Source of the DNA: Marinobacter antarcticus | GTDB taxonomy: Bacteria; Pseudomonadota; Gammaproteobacteria; Pseudomonadales; Oleiphilaceae | Length of the DNA stretch: 64,000 bases | NCBI RefSeq assembly: GCF_900142385.1 | Contig: NZ_FRAQ01000001.1 | Location: 744,001 to 808,000 of the forward strand | Direction: 5' to 3' | Part shown: piece by piece, positions 15,526 through 24,712 of the stretch | Numbering within the stretch: position 1 is the first letter of the stretch | Layout: every line of letters begins with the position of its first letter | Program-made: the position numbers and the translations under genes | Notes under the pieces: model-generated | Databases searched by the model: none | Told to the model about the DNA's origin: nothing | The model's input: the letters and a program-made list of their open reading frames with translations, nothing else

Positions 15526-15552
15526 CCGGCAGGCGCATGCAATACCTGCCGG
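15526..15552 (-). terminator. Hairpin terminator between convergent genes
   Basis: CCGGCAGG at 15526-15533 pairs perfectly with CCTGCCGG at 15545-15552. Read on the minus strand it is followed by TTTCTATTTTTTGG, a good U-tract, so it terminates the NUDIX-MBL gene. The U-tract overlaps the last codons of the Pmp3-like gene on the other strand. Confidence 0.75.
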
Positions 15553-15561
15553 CAGACGTTC

Positions 15562-17199
15562 TCAGGTTGTTGGCGTAGCCCGCCAGAGCCCGTCTTCCTG
15601 CAAGGCCCGGCCATCGGCTTCCAGTTTCAGCAGGTGAGCCAGTGCTGATCGGGCGGCGACGCCGTGAATCGCCGTTGGCACATCGCCGTAGGCCTGGCTG
15701 GTCAGGTCTTTCAGGCCCACAGGCGAAAGCTTGTCGAGAGCTCTTGCGACTTTATGCTCCCGGGCCAGGCGGTGGGTAATGAGATAATCGATGATCGCTT
15801 CTGGGTGGCCCATCAGAAATCCGTGAGCCGGAGCAATGTAACGTACGGGCTCCGCCAACAGATCGTAGAGTGCTTCCAGATACGCTTTCATGTCGCCGTC
15901 GGGCGGGTTTATGACCACGGTTGAGCCCTGCATGATGTGATCCCCCGAAAACAACAGCTTCTGATCTCTCAGCAGAAAACAAAGGTGATTGGAAGCGTGC
16001 CCCGGTGTGTGCAGTACCTTGAGCGTACCTGCATCGGTTTTGATCAGGTCGCCGTGCTCAGGCTGTTCGTCGGGCGCAAACTTCTGATCCTGTGATGCAC
16101 CCTCGGGCGCAGGCCGACCATAAACCCGACATCCGGTTTTTTCCTTTAACGCCCGGGTGCCAGGAGAGTGGTCGAGGTGGGTATGAGTGACCACTACGGA
16201 ATCAATCTGCCCTCCAGTCACTTCCAGAATACGCTCAATGTGCCCGGCATGGTCGGGGCCAGGATCCAGCACCGTAAAGCGCTTGTGTCCCAGAATATAG
16301 GTATTGGTGCCTGGACCAGTCATCACGCCGGGGTTGGGCGCCGTAAGGCGAATCACACCTGCAGCGATCTCAACTGGCTCACCGGGAGTAATCTCCGATT
16401 TTGTGGTGCCTGCACCCTCCGGATCCAGTTTGGCGGCCTCATCATAGGCTGGCGCACCGGGTTCAAGAATCACCGGATTTCCGCGCCGGATGGCAGGCCA
16501 TGGCTCACTTGGGAAGGGTTCAGGTGGGTTCGCCCAAGCATAGCGCATCAGGGTTTCGACGGTGTCAAAGTCCCTCAGAACCCGCAGGGTTCTAATGGTG
16601 GGCAGGGTCATTAACCGCTGGCCGGCACGATGTTCTTCCAATGCCTGTGCCGGGCTGACCCAGACGTGGCTGATGGTTTCCTCACCATCATGGCTCACGC
16701 ACTGGTTCTCTGGTGCCGAAGTCACAAAGAACCGGGTATCAAAGCGCCGAGGAGGGCCGGGCGGGGTAATCCAGTGGCTGAGGTAGGCGAGCTTGTCCAG
16801 GGGGATCGTCAGCTTGTGCCGCTGACACAATTCGGCGAGGGACAATTCTCCTCTGAACACCGCCATACGGTCTTCATGGGCGGCGTGATCTCCGCTGACT
16901 ATACGACGGTCTGCGTCGACCGCCACCAATACGCCGGCTTCTTCAAAACACTCACGGACAGCGGCCAGCATATAATCCGTGCCGCCGTCGCTCAGGCTCA
17001 TGGTGTGGCTGATTTCAGTGTCTTCGGGGCCAGCAACATGCTTGCGTCCTCGGGATTCCTGCTGGTCTACTGCGCCGCCGGGGAACACGTAATAGCCGGG
17101 TAAAAACACCGCTTCCCAGGTGCGTTGCAACAGCAATATTTCAATGCCATCGCCGGCATCCCGAACCAGCGCCAGGGTGGCCGCAGGGCGAATATCCAT
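15562..17199 (-). CDS. NUDIX hydrolase - metallo-beta-lactamase fold fusion protein
   Basis: A 545-residue two-domain protein. Residues 1-225 are a NUDIX domain (P-G-G-A-V near 40, then the box core R-E-C-F-E-E-A-G-V near 90, with a family-specific insert between). Residues 255-545 are a metallo-beta-lactamase fold with T-H-T-H-L-D-H-S-P near 340, H-T-P-G-H-A near 403 and S-G-D-H near 420, ending in a winged-helix-like region, as in the LACTB2 group of hydrolases/nucleases. ATG at 17199 is chosen; a TTG six codons upstream has no better ribosome site. The fusion suggests coupled hydrolysis of a nucleoside-diphosphate conjugate or CoA thioester, but the substrate is unknown. Confidence 0.85.
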   Translation of the reverse strand: MDIRPAATLALVRDAGDGIEILLLQRTWEAVFLPGYYVFPGGAVDQQESRGRKHVAGPEDTEISHTMSLSDGGTDYMLAAVRECFEEAGVLVAVDADRRIVSGDHAAHEDRMAVFRGELSLAELCQRHKLTIPLDKLAYLSHWITPPGPPRRFDTRFFVTSAPENQCVSHDGEETISHVWVSPAQALEEHRAGQRLMTLPTIRTLRVLRDFDTVETLMRYAWANPPEPFPSEPWPAIRRGNPVILEPGAPAYDEAAKLDPEGAGTTKSEITPGEPVEIAAGVIRLTAPNPGVMTGPGTNTYILGHKRFTVLDPGPDHAGHIERILEVTGGQIDSVVVTHTHLDHSPGTRALKEKTGCRVYGRPAPEGASQDQKFAPDEQPEHGDLIKTDAGTLKVLHTPGHASNHLCFLLRDQKLLFSGDHIMQGSTVVINPPDGDMKAYLEALYDLLAEPVRYIAPAHGFLMGHPEAIIDYLITHRLAREHKVARALDKLSPVGLKDLTSQAYGDVPTAIHGVAARSALAHLLKLEADGRALQEDGLWRATPTT

Positions 17200-17342
17200 A
17201 GAGTTTCCATTATTCAAAGCCGTAACCTCCGCTTGCCTTTACATCCAGCGCGCAAGCCAAACCTGGCGCGCAAAGGCTGAACCCAGCACTAAAAGACCAA
17301 AAGTGAAGATAGCCGATTCTTGCGACAAGATCTTGAGGTGAA

Positions 17343-17361
17343 CCCTCTGCCAAGCAGAGGG
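17343..17361 (-). terminator. Hairpin downstream of hppD
   Basis: CCCTCTGC and GCAGAGGG form a perfect 8-bp stem with a three-base loop, 20 bases after the hppD stop codon. The U-tract on the minus strand is poor (TTCACC), so the call is a likely rather than certain terminator. Confidence 0.5.
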
Positions 17362-17381
17362 CGGTTTCATAACAACGTACC

Positions 17382-18458
17382 TTACGTCGTTTTCAGCACG
17401 CCACGGCGGACCTGATCACGCTCGATCGATTCGAACAATGCCTTGAAGTTCCCCTCCCCGAAACCTTCGTCGCCTTTGCGCTGGATGAACTCAAAAAATA
17501 CCGGCCCCATTAAGGCTTCCGAGAAAATCTGCAGCAACAGGCGGTGATCGCCGCCTGTTGAGCTGCCGTCCAGCAATATGCCACGGGCCTGCAGGTCTTT
17601 GACCGGCTCACCGTGTTCAGGTAGGCGCTCATCAAGCATTTCGTAGTAGGTGGTGGGAGGTGGGGTCATAAACCGCATGCCCCGGGCTTTCAACTCATCC
17701 CAGGTGCTCAGCAGATCATCAGTGAGGAAGGCCACATGCTGAATGCCTTCACCATTGAATTGCATGAGGAATTCTTCGATTTGTCCAGCGCCTTGTGAGG
17801 ATTCCTCGTTCAGCGGAATGCGGATCATACCGTCCGGCGCAGCCATGGCCTTGGAGGTCAGCCCGGTGTATTCGCCTTTAATATCGAAGTACCTGAACTC
17901 GCGGAAATTGAACAGCTTCTCGTAGAAGTTCGCCCAGTGGGCCATACGTCCCCGGTACACGTTGTGGGTCAGGTGATCGATCACTTTCAGGCCGGTGCCC
18001 TTGGGATTGCGATCGACGCCTTCAATGAACGTGAAGTCGATATCGTAGATTGATGAGCCCTCACCGAAGCGGTCAATCAGGTACAGCGGCGCTCCACCGA
18101 TGCCCTTGATTGCCGGCAGCCGCAACTCCATCGGCCCGGTGGGGATGTCCATCGGCTGGGCTCCCAGTTCCAGTGCGCGGGCGTAAGCGTCATGGGCATT
18201 CTTGACCCGGAAGGCCATGCCGCATGCCGAGGGCCCATGCTCCGCAGCATAGTAGGACGCCGCGCTCCCGGGTTCGCTGTTGAGGATCAGATTGATCTCA
18301 CCCTGGCGGTAAAGCGAGACGTTCTTGGAACGATGATTGGCCACCTTGGTGAACCCCATCATCGCGAAGAGAGGCTCCAGGGTATTTGGGGTCGGTGACG
18401 CGAACTCAATGAATTCAAAGCCCATCAGGCCCATGGGGTTATCAAATAGATCAGCCAT
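17382..18458 (-). CDS. hppD: 4-hydroxyphenylpyruvate dioxygenase
   Basis: A 358-residue non-heme Fe(II) enzyme that converts 4-hydroxyphenylpyruvate to homogentisate, the committed step of aerobic tyrosine breakdown. The length and the N-terminus ([14 protein letters not shown]) match the Pseudomonas-type enzyme. The iron ligands are visible: His in D-H-L-T-H-N-V-Y near residue 158, His in G-I-Q-H-V-A-F-L near 238, and Glu in P-V-F-F-E-F-I-Q-R near 320. It is the second gene of a maiA-(small ORF)-hppD unit, and its product feeds HmgA, FahA and MaiA encoded within 9 kb. Confidence 0.96.
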   Translation of the reverse strand: MADLFDNPMGLMGFEFIEFASPTPNTLEPLFAMMGFTKVANHRSKNVSLYRQGEINLILNSEPGSAASYYAAEHGPSACGMAFRVKNAHDAYARALELGAQPMDIPTGPMELRLPAIKGIGGAPLYLIDRFGEGSSIYDIDFTFIEGVDRNPKGTGLKVIDHLTHNVYRGRMAHWANFYEKLFNFREFRYFDIKGEYTGLTSKAMAAPDGMIRIPLNEESSQGAGQIEEFLMQFNGEGIQHVAFLTDDLLSTWDELKARGMRFMTPPPTTYYEMLDERLPEHGEPVKDLQARGILLDGSSTGGDHRLLLQIFSEALMGPVFFEFIQRKGDEGFGEGNFKALFESIERDQVRRGVLKTT

Positions 18459-18470
18459 TGTCTGGCTCCT

Positions 18471-18593
18471 TTAACAGGAAGGATGGAAAGCACGTAAACG
18501 AGTGAGCACAGTCCATGGTGGCGCGCAGGAGATGCCGCGTACACTTCGAGCCAGGAAATAGCCAATGATCAGTTTAAAACCCAGGGTTTTCAT
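18471..18593 (-). CDS. Candidate 40-residue small protein between maiA and hppD
   Basis: An open frame of 40 codons (M-K-T-L-G-F-K-L-I-I-G-Y-F-L-A-R-S at the start, ending H-P-S-C) fits exactly in the 154-bp gap between maiA and hppD, 19 bases after the first stop and 12 bases before the second start. An AAGGA site lies seven bases before its ATG. The N-terminus is a short hydrophobic helix and the rest is basic with two Cys. I do not recognise it. It could be a real small membrane peptide, a translational coupler for hppD, or chance. Confidence 0.35.
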   Translation of the reverse strand: MKTLGFKLIIGYFLARSVRGISCAPPWTVLTRLRAFHPSC

Positions 18594-18612
18594 ATAGGAT
18601 TCCTTCATTCGC

Positions 18613-19245
18613 TCAAGCGGGTTTGTCCGCTTGAGCATCGGGGTGCGCGCGCTGGAATGCCGGATGCTCAAGAGCCAGGCGTTCAACTCTCGCTATTCTC
18701 GGGTAGCGGTCAAGGTCAATTGCGAAGCGCCGCGCTGCATAGACTTGTGGCAACAGGTACACATCCGCAAGCCCAGGCGTGCCAAAACAAAAGCCTTGGT
18801 CACCAATGAGCGCCTCGACAGCATCGAAGCCGAGGCCGATCCAGTGCCTGATCCAATTATCGACCTCTGTCTCCGGGAGTTGCAATTGACGTAACCGGTT
18901 CAGCACCGACACATTATGCAACGGGTGAATATCACACCCGATCAGCGCCGCCACACTACGCTGCCTGGCACGCTCCAAAAGGCCCTCCGGTAAAAGTGGC
19001 GTCTGCGGATAGCACTCCTCCAGATACTCGATGATCGCCGGCGATTGAATCAGTACCTGATCGTTTTCCACTTGCAATGCCGGTACCCGTCCTTGTGGAT
19101 TGAGGGCCTGGTATGCAGGCTGGAGGTGCTCGCCGCCACCACCAATCAGATTGACCGGTATGGAGCGGTAATCCAGCCCTTTCAACTCCAGCGCAATGCG
19201 TACGCGATAGGAAGAAGTGGAACGGTAGTAAGTGTAGAGATCCAT
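18613..19245 (-). CDS. maiA: Maleylacetoacetate isomerase (zeta-class glutathione transferase)
   Basis: A 210-residue zeta-class GST that isomerises 4-maleylacetoacetate to 4-fumarylacetoacetate using glutathione, between HmgA and FahA in the homogentisate route. The thioredoxin-like N-domain starts L-Y-T-Y-Y-R-S-T-S-S-Y-R-V-R-I-A-L, in which the S-T-S-S-Y-R-V-R motif replaces the zeta-class S-S-C-x-W-R-V-R; the Cys is absent, as in some bacterial forms. The Q-S-P-A-I-I-E-Y-L-E segment near 67 binds the glutathione gamma-glutamyl group. It is the first gene of the maiA-hppD unit and diverges from the P450 operon. Confidence 0.93.
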   Translation of the reverse strand: MDLYTYYRSTSSYRVRIALELKGLDYRSIPVNLIGGGGEHLQPAYQALNPQGRVPALQVENDQVLIQSPAIIEYLEECYPQTPLLPEGLLERARQRSVAALIGCDIHPLHNVSVLNRLRQLQLPETEVDNWIRHWIGLGFDAVEALIGDQGFCFGTPGLADVYLLPQVYAARRFAIDLDRYPRIARVERLALEHPAFQRAHPDAQADKPA

Positions 19246-19495
19246 CGTGCCTGCCAGGTTTCAGGATAGCGTCTGTGCACCGCCTGGTTGCAAAGACTCT
19301 ATTCATAATGCTTTTACTGATTATGTAACTTGAGTCCAAATAAGGCGTGTGTCAAATGGCCGTAAAGTTTACCGACGTGCAAAAAATAGTCATTGCTTGA
19401 CCATCGTTCGGGTTTAACTTAGCTTTTACGATTAAAACACGTGTGTTCTCACTGAAACCAATCCCGATGCCTCGCTGACCCTTAAGGGAGTTGTT
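19246..19495. promoter_or_regulatory. Shared divergent control region of maiA-hppD and the P450-TRAP operon
   Basis: This 250-bp AT-richer region drives both transcripts. It holds a perfect GTAAA-G-TTTAC palindrome at 19362-19372 and an ACACGTGT palindrome at 19437-19444, both candidate operators. On the plus strand TTGACC (19397-19402) and TAGCTT (19420-19425) with a 17-base spacer form a weak promoter toward the P450. On the minus strand a TTGACA lies at 19350-19355 without a convincing -10. The first palindrome shares TyrR/PhhR half-site letters but has the wrong spacing. AGGGAG lies seven bases before the P450 start. Confidence 0.45.
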
Positions 19496-21832
19496 ATGGC
19501 GGACCACCCCTCCTCGAGTCCCCCTCATCCAACTGGACATTGTCCGATGAGTGGCTTCATGACAGCGCCAAATGGGTGCCCTGTCTCGCCTGAAGCGGCA
19601 GATTTCGACCCTTTCGAGAGCGCCTACCAGCTCGATCCGCCGGAAGCCCTTCGCTGGTCACGGGACCAGGAACCTGTGTTCTACAGCCCGAAACTCGGGT
19701 ATTGGGTGGTGAGCCGCTATGCGGATGTAAAAGAGATATTCCGCGACAACCAGGTGTTCTCGCCGGCCATCGCGCTGGAAAAAATCACACCGGTGTCACA
19801 AGAGGCGCAGGACACGCTCAAGCGCTACAATTACGCAATGAACCGGACGCTGGTTAATGAGGACGAACCGGCCCACATGGAGCGTCGGCGTGCGCTTATG
19901 GAATCGTTCACACTCGATGAGCTAAAGCACCACGAGCCGATGCTCCAAAGTCTGACGCAGGAATATCTGGACCGGATTATCGATAAAGGCGAGGCCGATC
20001 TCGTCGACGAGATGCTGTGGGAAATCCCTTTGACGGTCGCTCTGCATTTTTTGGGCATTCCCGAAGAAGACATGGACACCTTACGCGAATATTCCATCGC
20101 CCATACCGTAAACACGTGGGGACGTCCGTCAAAAGAAGAGCAGGTCGCAGTCGCGGAAGCGGTCGGAAAATTTTGGCAGTATGCCGGTAAGGTGCTGGAG
20201 AAAATGCGCCAGGACCCGTCAGGGCATGGATGGATGAAATACGCCATCCGGATGCAGAAGGAACTGCCAGACATCGTTACTGACTCCTATCTTCACTCCA
20301 TGATGATGGCTGGCATTGTCGCTGCGCATGAAACGACAGCCCACGCCTCGGCCAACATGTTCCGGCTGCTTCTGGAAAACCGCGAAGTATGGGACGACAT
20401 TTGTGGCAACCCAGCCCTGATCCCCAATGCAGTGGAAGAATGCCTGCGCTATTCGGGCTCGGTTGCAGCCTGGCGACGTATCGCCACTGCCGATACCCGC
20501 ATTGGCGATACGGAGATTCCGAAAGGCTCCAAACTGCTGATCATCAGCGCATCGGCTAACCACGACGATCGTCACTTCGAGAATCCCGACGATCTGGATA
20601 TCTATCGGGACAACACCACAGACCACCTGACATTTGGTTATGGCGCCCACCAATGCATGGGCAAGAATCTGGCGCGGATGGAAATGCGAATCTTCCTCGA
20701 GGCGTTCACCCGTCGATTGCCACAACTCGAACTGGTGCCGGATCAGACCTTCACATTCGTGCCCAATACCTCGTTCCGTGGCCCGGAACACCTATGGGTT
20801 CGCTGGGATCAACGCCAGAACCCTGAGCGGCGCGATCCGGATATACTCAATCGCGTCCATACATTCACCATTGGTGCACCGACGCCAAATGATGCGGCAC
20901 GTCCGGTCCGGGTAGCCGATGTGGTGGTCGAGGCTGAGGGCGTGATCCGGTTGGTGCTGGAAGATCCGCGCGGCCGTATGCTGCCGCGATGGAGCCCGGG
21001 CGCTCATATCGATGTCGTTGTCGGTGATTTTGCGCGTAAATATTCGTTGTGTGGCGATCCGGAAGACCCTTACCGTCTGCAGGTTTCAGTTCTGAAGGAA
21101 GCCGCTGGACGCGGGGGTTCCGCCTTTATCCACGAGACCGTTAAAGCAGGCTCGCTGATTAAAATTCGAGGCCTGAAGAATCACTTTCGCCTGGATGAAA
21201 CGGCAGACTCCTATCTACTGATCGCCGGTGGAATCGGTATCACACCGATCATTGCGATGGCCGACCGCCTCAAGCACTTAGGCAAAGACTACACTATCCA
21301 TTACTGCGGCCGGGCCAGGGAAACCATGGCATTTTTGAGCCGCCTGGAGCGTGACCACGGCGACCGGTTACACCTATACCCTGCCAACGAGAATCGACGG
21401 TTAACGCTATCCTCTGTGGTTCGTAAAGGTAACGCAGCGCAGATCTATGCTTGTGGTCCGGAGCGGTTACTGGATGCGCTCGAAGACGTTACATCCGATC
21501 ACCCGGAGACACTCCACATCGAACATTTTACCGCCACCGGCGCGGTTCTGGACCCTACCCGGGAAATCGGTTTCGACGTGGTGCTGACAGATTCCGAGCT
21601 GACGGTTCACGTCGCTCCGGATCAAACTGTGCTTCAGGCCCTGCGGGCGGTAGGTGCTGATATTCCCAGTGACTGCGAGGAAGGACTCTGTGGCACCTGT
21701 GAGGTGGCGGTGGTCGCAGGCGATATTGATCATCGGGACAAGGTATTGACCGCGTCGGAACGGGCACAGAACCGCCGAATGATGACGTGTTGCTCCCGAG
21801 CCAACGAAGGAAAGATTTTTTTGGCGATTTAA
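19496..21832 (+). CDS. Self-sufficient cytochrome P450 fused to FMN reductase and 2Fe-2S ferredoxin (CYP116B-like)
   Basis: A 778-residue single-chain monooxygenase. Residues 20-440 are the P450, with the I-helix A-G-I-V-A-A-H-E-T-T near 275-284, the E-x-x-R helix, and the heme loop F-G-Y-G-A-H-Q-C-M-G with the thiolate Cys387. Residues about 460-690 are a phthalate dioxygenase reductase-type module: R-K-Y-S-L for FMN and I-A-G-G-I-G-I-T-P for NAD(P)H. Residues about 700-778 carry the plant-type 2Fe-2S pattern C-E-E-G-L-C-G-T-C with a distal M-T-C-C. Order and length match the CYP116B class (P450RhF is about 780 residues), known to hydroxylate aromatics, alkanes and thiocarbamates. It leads an operon with a TRAP transporter, flanked on both sides by homogentisate genes; an aromatic acid substrate is inferred. 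Confidence 0.95.
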   Translation: MADHPSSSPPHPTGHCPMSGFMTAPNGCPVSPEAADFDPFESAYQLDPPEALRWSRDQEPVFYSPKLGYWVVSRYADVKEIFRDNQVFSPAIALEKITPVSQEAQDTLKRYNYAMNRTLVNEDEPAHMERRRALMESFTLDELKHHEPMLQSLTQEYLDRIIDKGEADLVDEMLWEIPLTVALHFLGIPEEDMDTLREYSIAHTVNTWGRPSKEEQVAVAEAVGKFWQYAGKVLEKMRQDPSGHGWMKYAIRMQKELPDIVTDSYLHSMMMAGIVAAHETTAHASANMFRLLLENREVWDDICGNPALIPNAVEECLRYSGSVAAWRRIATADTRIGDTEIPKGSKLLIISASANHDDRHFENPDDLDIYRDNTTDHLTFGYGAHQCMGKNLARMEMRIFLEAFTRRLPQLELVPDQTFTFVPNTSFRGPEHLWVRWDQRQNPERRDPDILNRVHTFTIGAPTPNDAARPVRVADVVVEAEGVIRLVLEDPRGRMLPRWSPGAHIDVVVGDFARKYSLCGDPEDPYRLQVSVLKEAAGRGGSAFIHETVKAGSLIKIRGLKNHFRLDETADSYLLIAGGIGITPIIAMADRLKHLGKDYTIHYCGRARETMAFLSRLERDHGDRLHLYPANENRRLTLSSVVRKGNAAQIYACGPERLLDALEDVTSDHPETLHIEHFTATGAVLDPTREIGFDVVLTDSELTVHVAPDQTVLQALRAVGADIPSDCEEGLCGTCEVAVVAGDIDHRDKVLTASERAQNRRMMTCCSRANEGKIFLAI

Positions 21833-21859
21833 CAAGCAAAATAATAAGGAGAATAACTC

Positions 21860-22876
21860 GTGAAAAATGTACTCAAGCTCTCAGTCCTTGCCAGTGTTTC
21901 ATTGCTTTTGGCGGCCCCGTCATCGGCGCAGACTACCCTTAAACTCAGCCACTTTCTGCCGTCTGTACACGGTATCCATACGGATTTTATCGTGCCCTGG
22001 ACGAAGCAGGTTACCCAGTGTACCGGTGGAGAAGTACAGTTTGAGATCTACCCAGGCGGCACCCAACTCGGCAACGTCGCCAAGCAGCAGGAGCAGGTGC
22101 TCGCGGGCGTTGTTGATATTGCGCACGGGCTGCATGGCATTCCACGGGGCCGATTCCCGCGCACATCCTTAATAGAACTGCCCTTTCTGACTCGCGATGC
22201 CGGTGATGCCAGCGAAACGTTATGGGAGCTCTATCCGGAGTACCTGGCACCGGAATATCAGAATCTCAAGGTGCTCGCGCTCCACGCGCACAATGGCGGC
22301 CTTATTCACACTTCCGAAAAGAAAGTGGAAACGATGGAAGATATGGTAGGGCTTCGTCTGAGAACCCCCAGTCCGGCCATTTCCGCGGCGCTGACGGCCT
22401 TGGGTGCAACGCCCCAGGGGCTCCCTCCCGGTGCGGTTTACGAGAATATTCAGAAGCATGTCATTGATGGCACGGTCTTTCCATGGGACCCGGTGAAATC
22501 CTTTGGTCTGAACGAAGTGCTGAAGTACCACCTGGATGCCGGCTTTTATACCGTGCCGTTCTTCTTTGTGATGAACCAGAGTAAATACGATTCGTTGCCC
22601 GCCAATGTACAGACCTGCATAGACGATGCCTCGGGCGCTTCGCTGGTTGCCAAGTTCGGTGACTGGTGGGACAAGTGGGATGCGGCTGGCCGTAAGGAAG
22701 CCGTGGAAGCGAATCACGTCATCACGGAACTGACTGACGCTGAGCGCAAGCGTTGGCGCGAAACGTTGCAACCAACTATTGATGCCTACATCGAGCAGAC
22801 CACAGAGCAGGGCGTCGAAAATGCCCGTGAGATTTACGAGCGTATGGCTGAATTGCTCGCCGAAAAACGACAATAG
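21860..22876 (+). CDS. dctP: TRAP transporter substrate-binding protein DctP
   Basis: A 338-residue periplasmic solute receptor. It starts with GTG eight bases after AAGGAG; residues 1-23 form a signal peptide ending P-S-S-A before Q-T-T-L-K. The mature start L-K-L-S-H-F-L-P and the G-L-R-L-R-T-P motif near 170 (the Arg that pairs with a ligand carboxylate in most DctP proteins) show a carboxylic acid receptor. P-P-G-A-V-Y-E-N-I-Q near 192 is also typical. The gene lies 27 bases after the P450 and 27 bases before dctQ. The ligand is unknown; the context suggests an aromatic carboxylate. Confidence 0.92.
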   Translation: MKNVLKLSVLASVSLLLAAPSSAQTTLKLSHFLPSVHGIHTDFIVPWTKQVTQCTGGEVQFEIYPGGTQLGNVAKQQEQVLAGVVDIAHGLHGIPRGRFPRTSLIELPFLTRDAGDASETLWELYPEYLAPEYQNLKVLALHAHNGGLIHTSEKKVETMEDMVGLRLRTPSPAISAALTALGATPQGLPPGAVYENIQKHVIDGTVFPWDPVKSFGLNEVLKYHLDAGFYTVPFFFVMNQSKYDSLPANVQTCIDDASGASLVAKFGDWWDKWDAAGRKEAVEANHVITELTDAERKRWRETLQPTIDAYIEQTTEQGVENAREIYERMAELLAEKRQ

Positions 22877-22903
22877 GACGACCCCGGCGTTGGCAATAGT
22901 TTT

Positions 22904-23389
22904 ATGAAATATGTACTCCAGATACTGCGCGTGCTGGTCATCGTATCGGCTGGAACTGGCGTGGCAGCCTATGCCGCCGCTGCGCTGTTTACTGTGGGAG
23001 ACGTCATCGGCCGCCAAATTGGCATGCCAATTCCCGGCGTGATTGATCTTGTGCAGTTGTGCGTCTTGGGTGGTGCCTGGCTTGTTATCCCCTACGCGTT
23101 TTTAACGGGCGCCCACGTTGGCGTCGACCTTTTGGTCGAGTCCTTTCCCCGGGCGCTCGAAACGCTGCTCCGGACTATGGCAGGGCTTGTCGCGATCGCG
23201 CTGCTGACATTGATGTTTAACTATTGCTACGAAACCTTCCAGCAAAAACTGATGTTCGGTGACCGCTCTCAGCAGTTGGGTATCCCGATCTTCTACTTCT
23301 GGATTCCGCTGCTGTACGGCGTTGCGCTGTCCATCGTCGCCGCTGCGTTGGCCATCATTCCGACACCTCGGCAGGAGACACCGGAATGA
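22904..23389 (+). CDS. dctQ: TRAP transporter small membrane subunit DctQ
   Basis: A 161-residue protein with four hydrophobic segments. The loop R-Q-I-G-M-P-I-P-G-V-I-D-L-V-Q near residue 44 is the DctQ family signature, followed by A-W-L-V-I-P-Y-A-F-L-T-G-A-H-V-G-V-D near 65. DctQ is the small partner of DctM in a sodium-coupled TRAP importer. It overlaps dctM by the four bases ATGA, so the two are translationally coupled. Confidence 0.9.
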   Translation: MKYVLQILRVLVIVSAGTGVAAYAAAALFTVGDVIGRQIGMPIPGVIDLVQLCVLGGAWLVIPYAFLTGAHVGVDLLVESFPRALETLLRTMAGLVAIALLTLMFNYCYETFQQKLMFGDRSQQLGIPIFYFWIPLLYGVALSIVAAALAIIPTPRQETPE

Positions 23390-24687
23390 CACCAGCCACC
23401 ATGGGCTTTATCGGTTTCGGAGCTACGCTGTTTCTCATTGCTTTCGGTTTTCCTGTTGCGGTTGCCATGGCTCTTGTAGGCGTCGTTGGCTTTTGGTCGC
23501 TGAACGGTTTAGCCGGTGCCGGATTTATTCTGGGCTCGTCCCCCTTCGAAGCCATTTTCCCCTATTCCCTCAGTGTCGTGCCGTTGTTCGTCATGATGGG
23601 AGTCTTTGCGGCGCGAGCCGGTTTGTCGCGCTCATTGTTCGAGATGGTCAACAGCTTTCTCGGCCATATCCGGGGCGGCCTGGCGGTTACCGCCGTGGGT
23701 GCCTGTGCTCTCTTTGGTGCCATCTGTGGTTCGTCGCTTGCAACCGTTGCCACCATGGGTCGTGTTGCAATACCCGAGATGGACAAGCACGGTTATGACG
23801 GGTCGCTGTCTTCAGCGTCCATCGCAGCTGGCGGCACCCTCGGTGTGCTGATACCGCCTTCTATCCTGCTGGTGATCTACGGCATTCTTACCCAGACATC
23901 CATTGGGCAGCTTTTCATCGGGGCTATTTTGCCCGGCATTCTCGGTGCTGTTCTATATGGTCTGGCCATTGTTGTCCGGGTGCGAATGAAACCCGAACTG
24001 GCGCCATCAGCAGCCAAAACGGGATGGAGCAAACGGCTGGCAAGTCTCCGGCGGGTTTGGGGGGTATTGCTGCTGTTCTCACTGGTCATCGGTGGCATCT
24101 ACCTGGGTTGGTTTTCACCGACGGAGGCCGCAGCGGTTGGTGCCGTGGGGGCTTTCATTCTGGCGCTGATTTCCGGGGAGTTGAACTGGAGCACTCTTTG
24201 GGAATCCGTTCGGGAGACGGCAGGGCTGACCGGCATGATTTTTTTCATCCTGATCGGCGCCTCGTTATTCAACTATTTCCTGGAAACAACAGGCCTGCCC
24301 AGTGCGCTGATCGCCGGAATTGAGAGCAGCGGCATGGGGCCGACAATGGCCCTCATACTGATCCTGCTGTTCTATATTGTGCTGGGCTGTTTCATGGACG
24401 CCATGTCCATGATTCTTCTGACTGTGCCGTTCCTGGCGCCGGTCGCCACATCGCTGGGTTTCGACATGGTCTGGTTTGGCATTCTTGTGGTTACTGTCGC
24501 AGAAATCGGACTGATTACGCCGCCCATTGGTATGAATCTGTTCGTCGTGCAGGCCACACAACCTGGGTTGACACAGCGAATGGTCGTGCGAGGCATCCTG
24601 CCTTTCATTATCGCGGACGTCATCCGGCTCGTGATTCTGGTCGCCGTACCGGCTCTTTCCCTATGGTTGCCAGCGATGATGTTCTGA
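23386..24687 (+). CDS. dctM: TRAP transporter large permease subunit DctM
   Basis: A 433-residue permease with about twelve hydrophobic segments, the channel subunit of the TRAP importer (ion transporter superfamily). Typical stretches are P-L-F-V-M-M-G near 65, A-I-C-G-S-S-L-A-T-V-A near 110, the P-P-S-I-L-L-V-I-Y-G-I motif near 157 and L-I-T-P-P-I-G-M-N-L-F near 380. It is the last gene of the P450-TRAP unit and converges with fahA, with 25 bases between the stop codons and no clear terminator. Confidence 0.94.
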   Translation: MTPATMGFIGFGATLFLIAFGFPVAVAMALVGVVGFWSLNGLAGAGFILGSSPFEAIFPYSLSVVPLFVMMGVFAARAGLSRSLFEMVNSFLGHIRGGLAVTAVGACALFGAICGSSLATVATMGRVAIPEMDKHGYDGSLSSASIAAGGTLGVLIPPSILLVIYGILTQTSIGQLFIGAILPGILGAVLYGLAIVVRVRMKPELAPSAAKTGWSKRLASLRRVWGVLLLFSLVIGGIYLGWFSPTEAAAVGAVGAFILALISGELNWSTLWESVRETAGLTGMIFFILIGASLFNYFLETTGLPSALIAGIESSGMGPTMALILILLFYIVLGCFMDAMSMILLTVPFLAPVATSLGFDMVWFGILVVTVAEIGLITPPIGMNLFVVQATQPGLTQRMVVRGILPFIIADVIRLVILVAVPALSLWLPAMMF

Positions 24688-24712
24688 CGACGCTACTATG
24701 CGCAGACACTGA

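Noticed and set aside
19362..19372. TyrR/PhhR box upstream of maiA and the P450.
   Set aside because: The halves GTAAA and TTTAC are separated by one base, whereas the TyrR consensus needs six.
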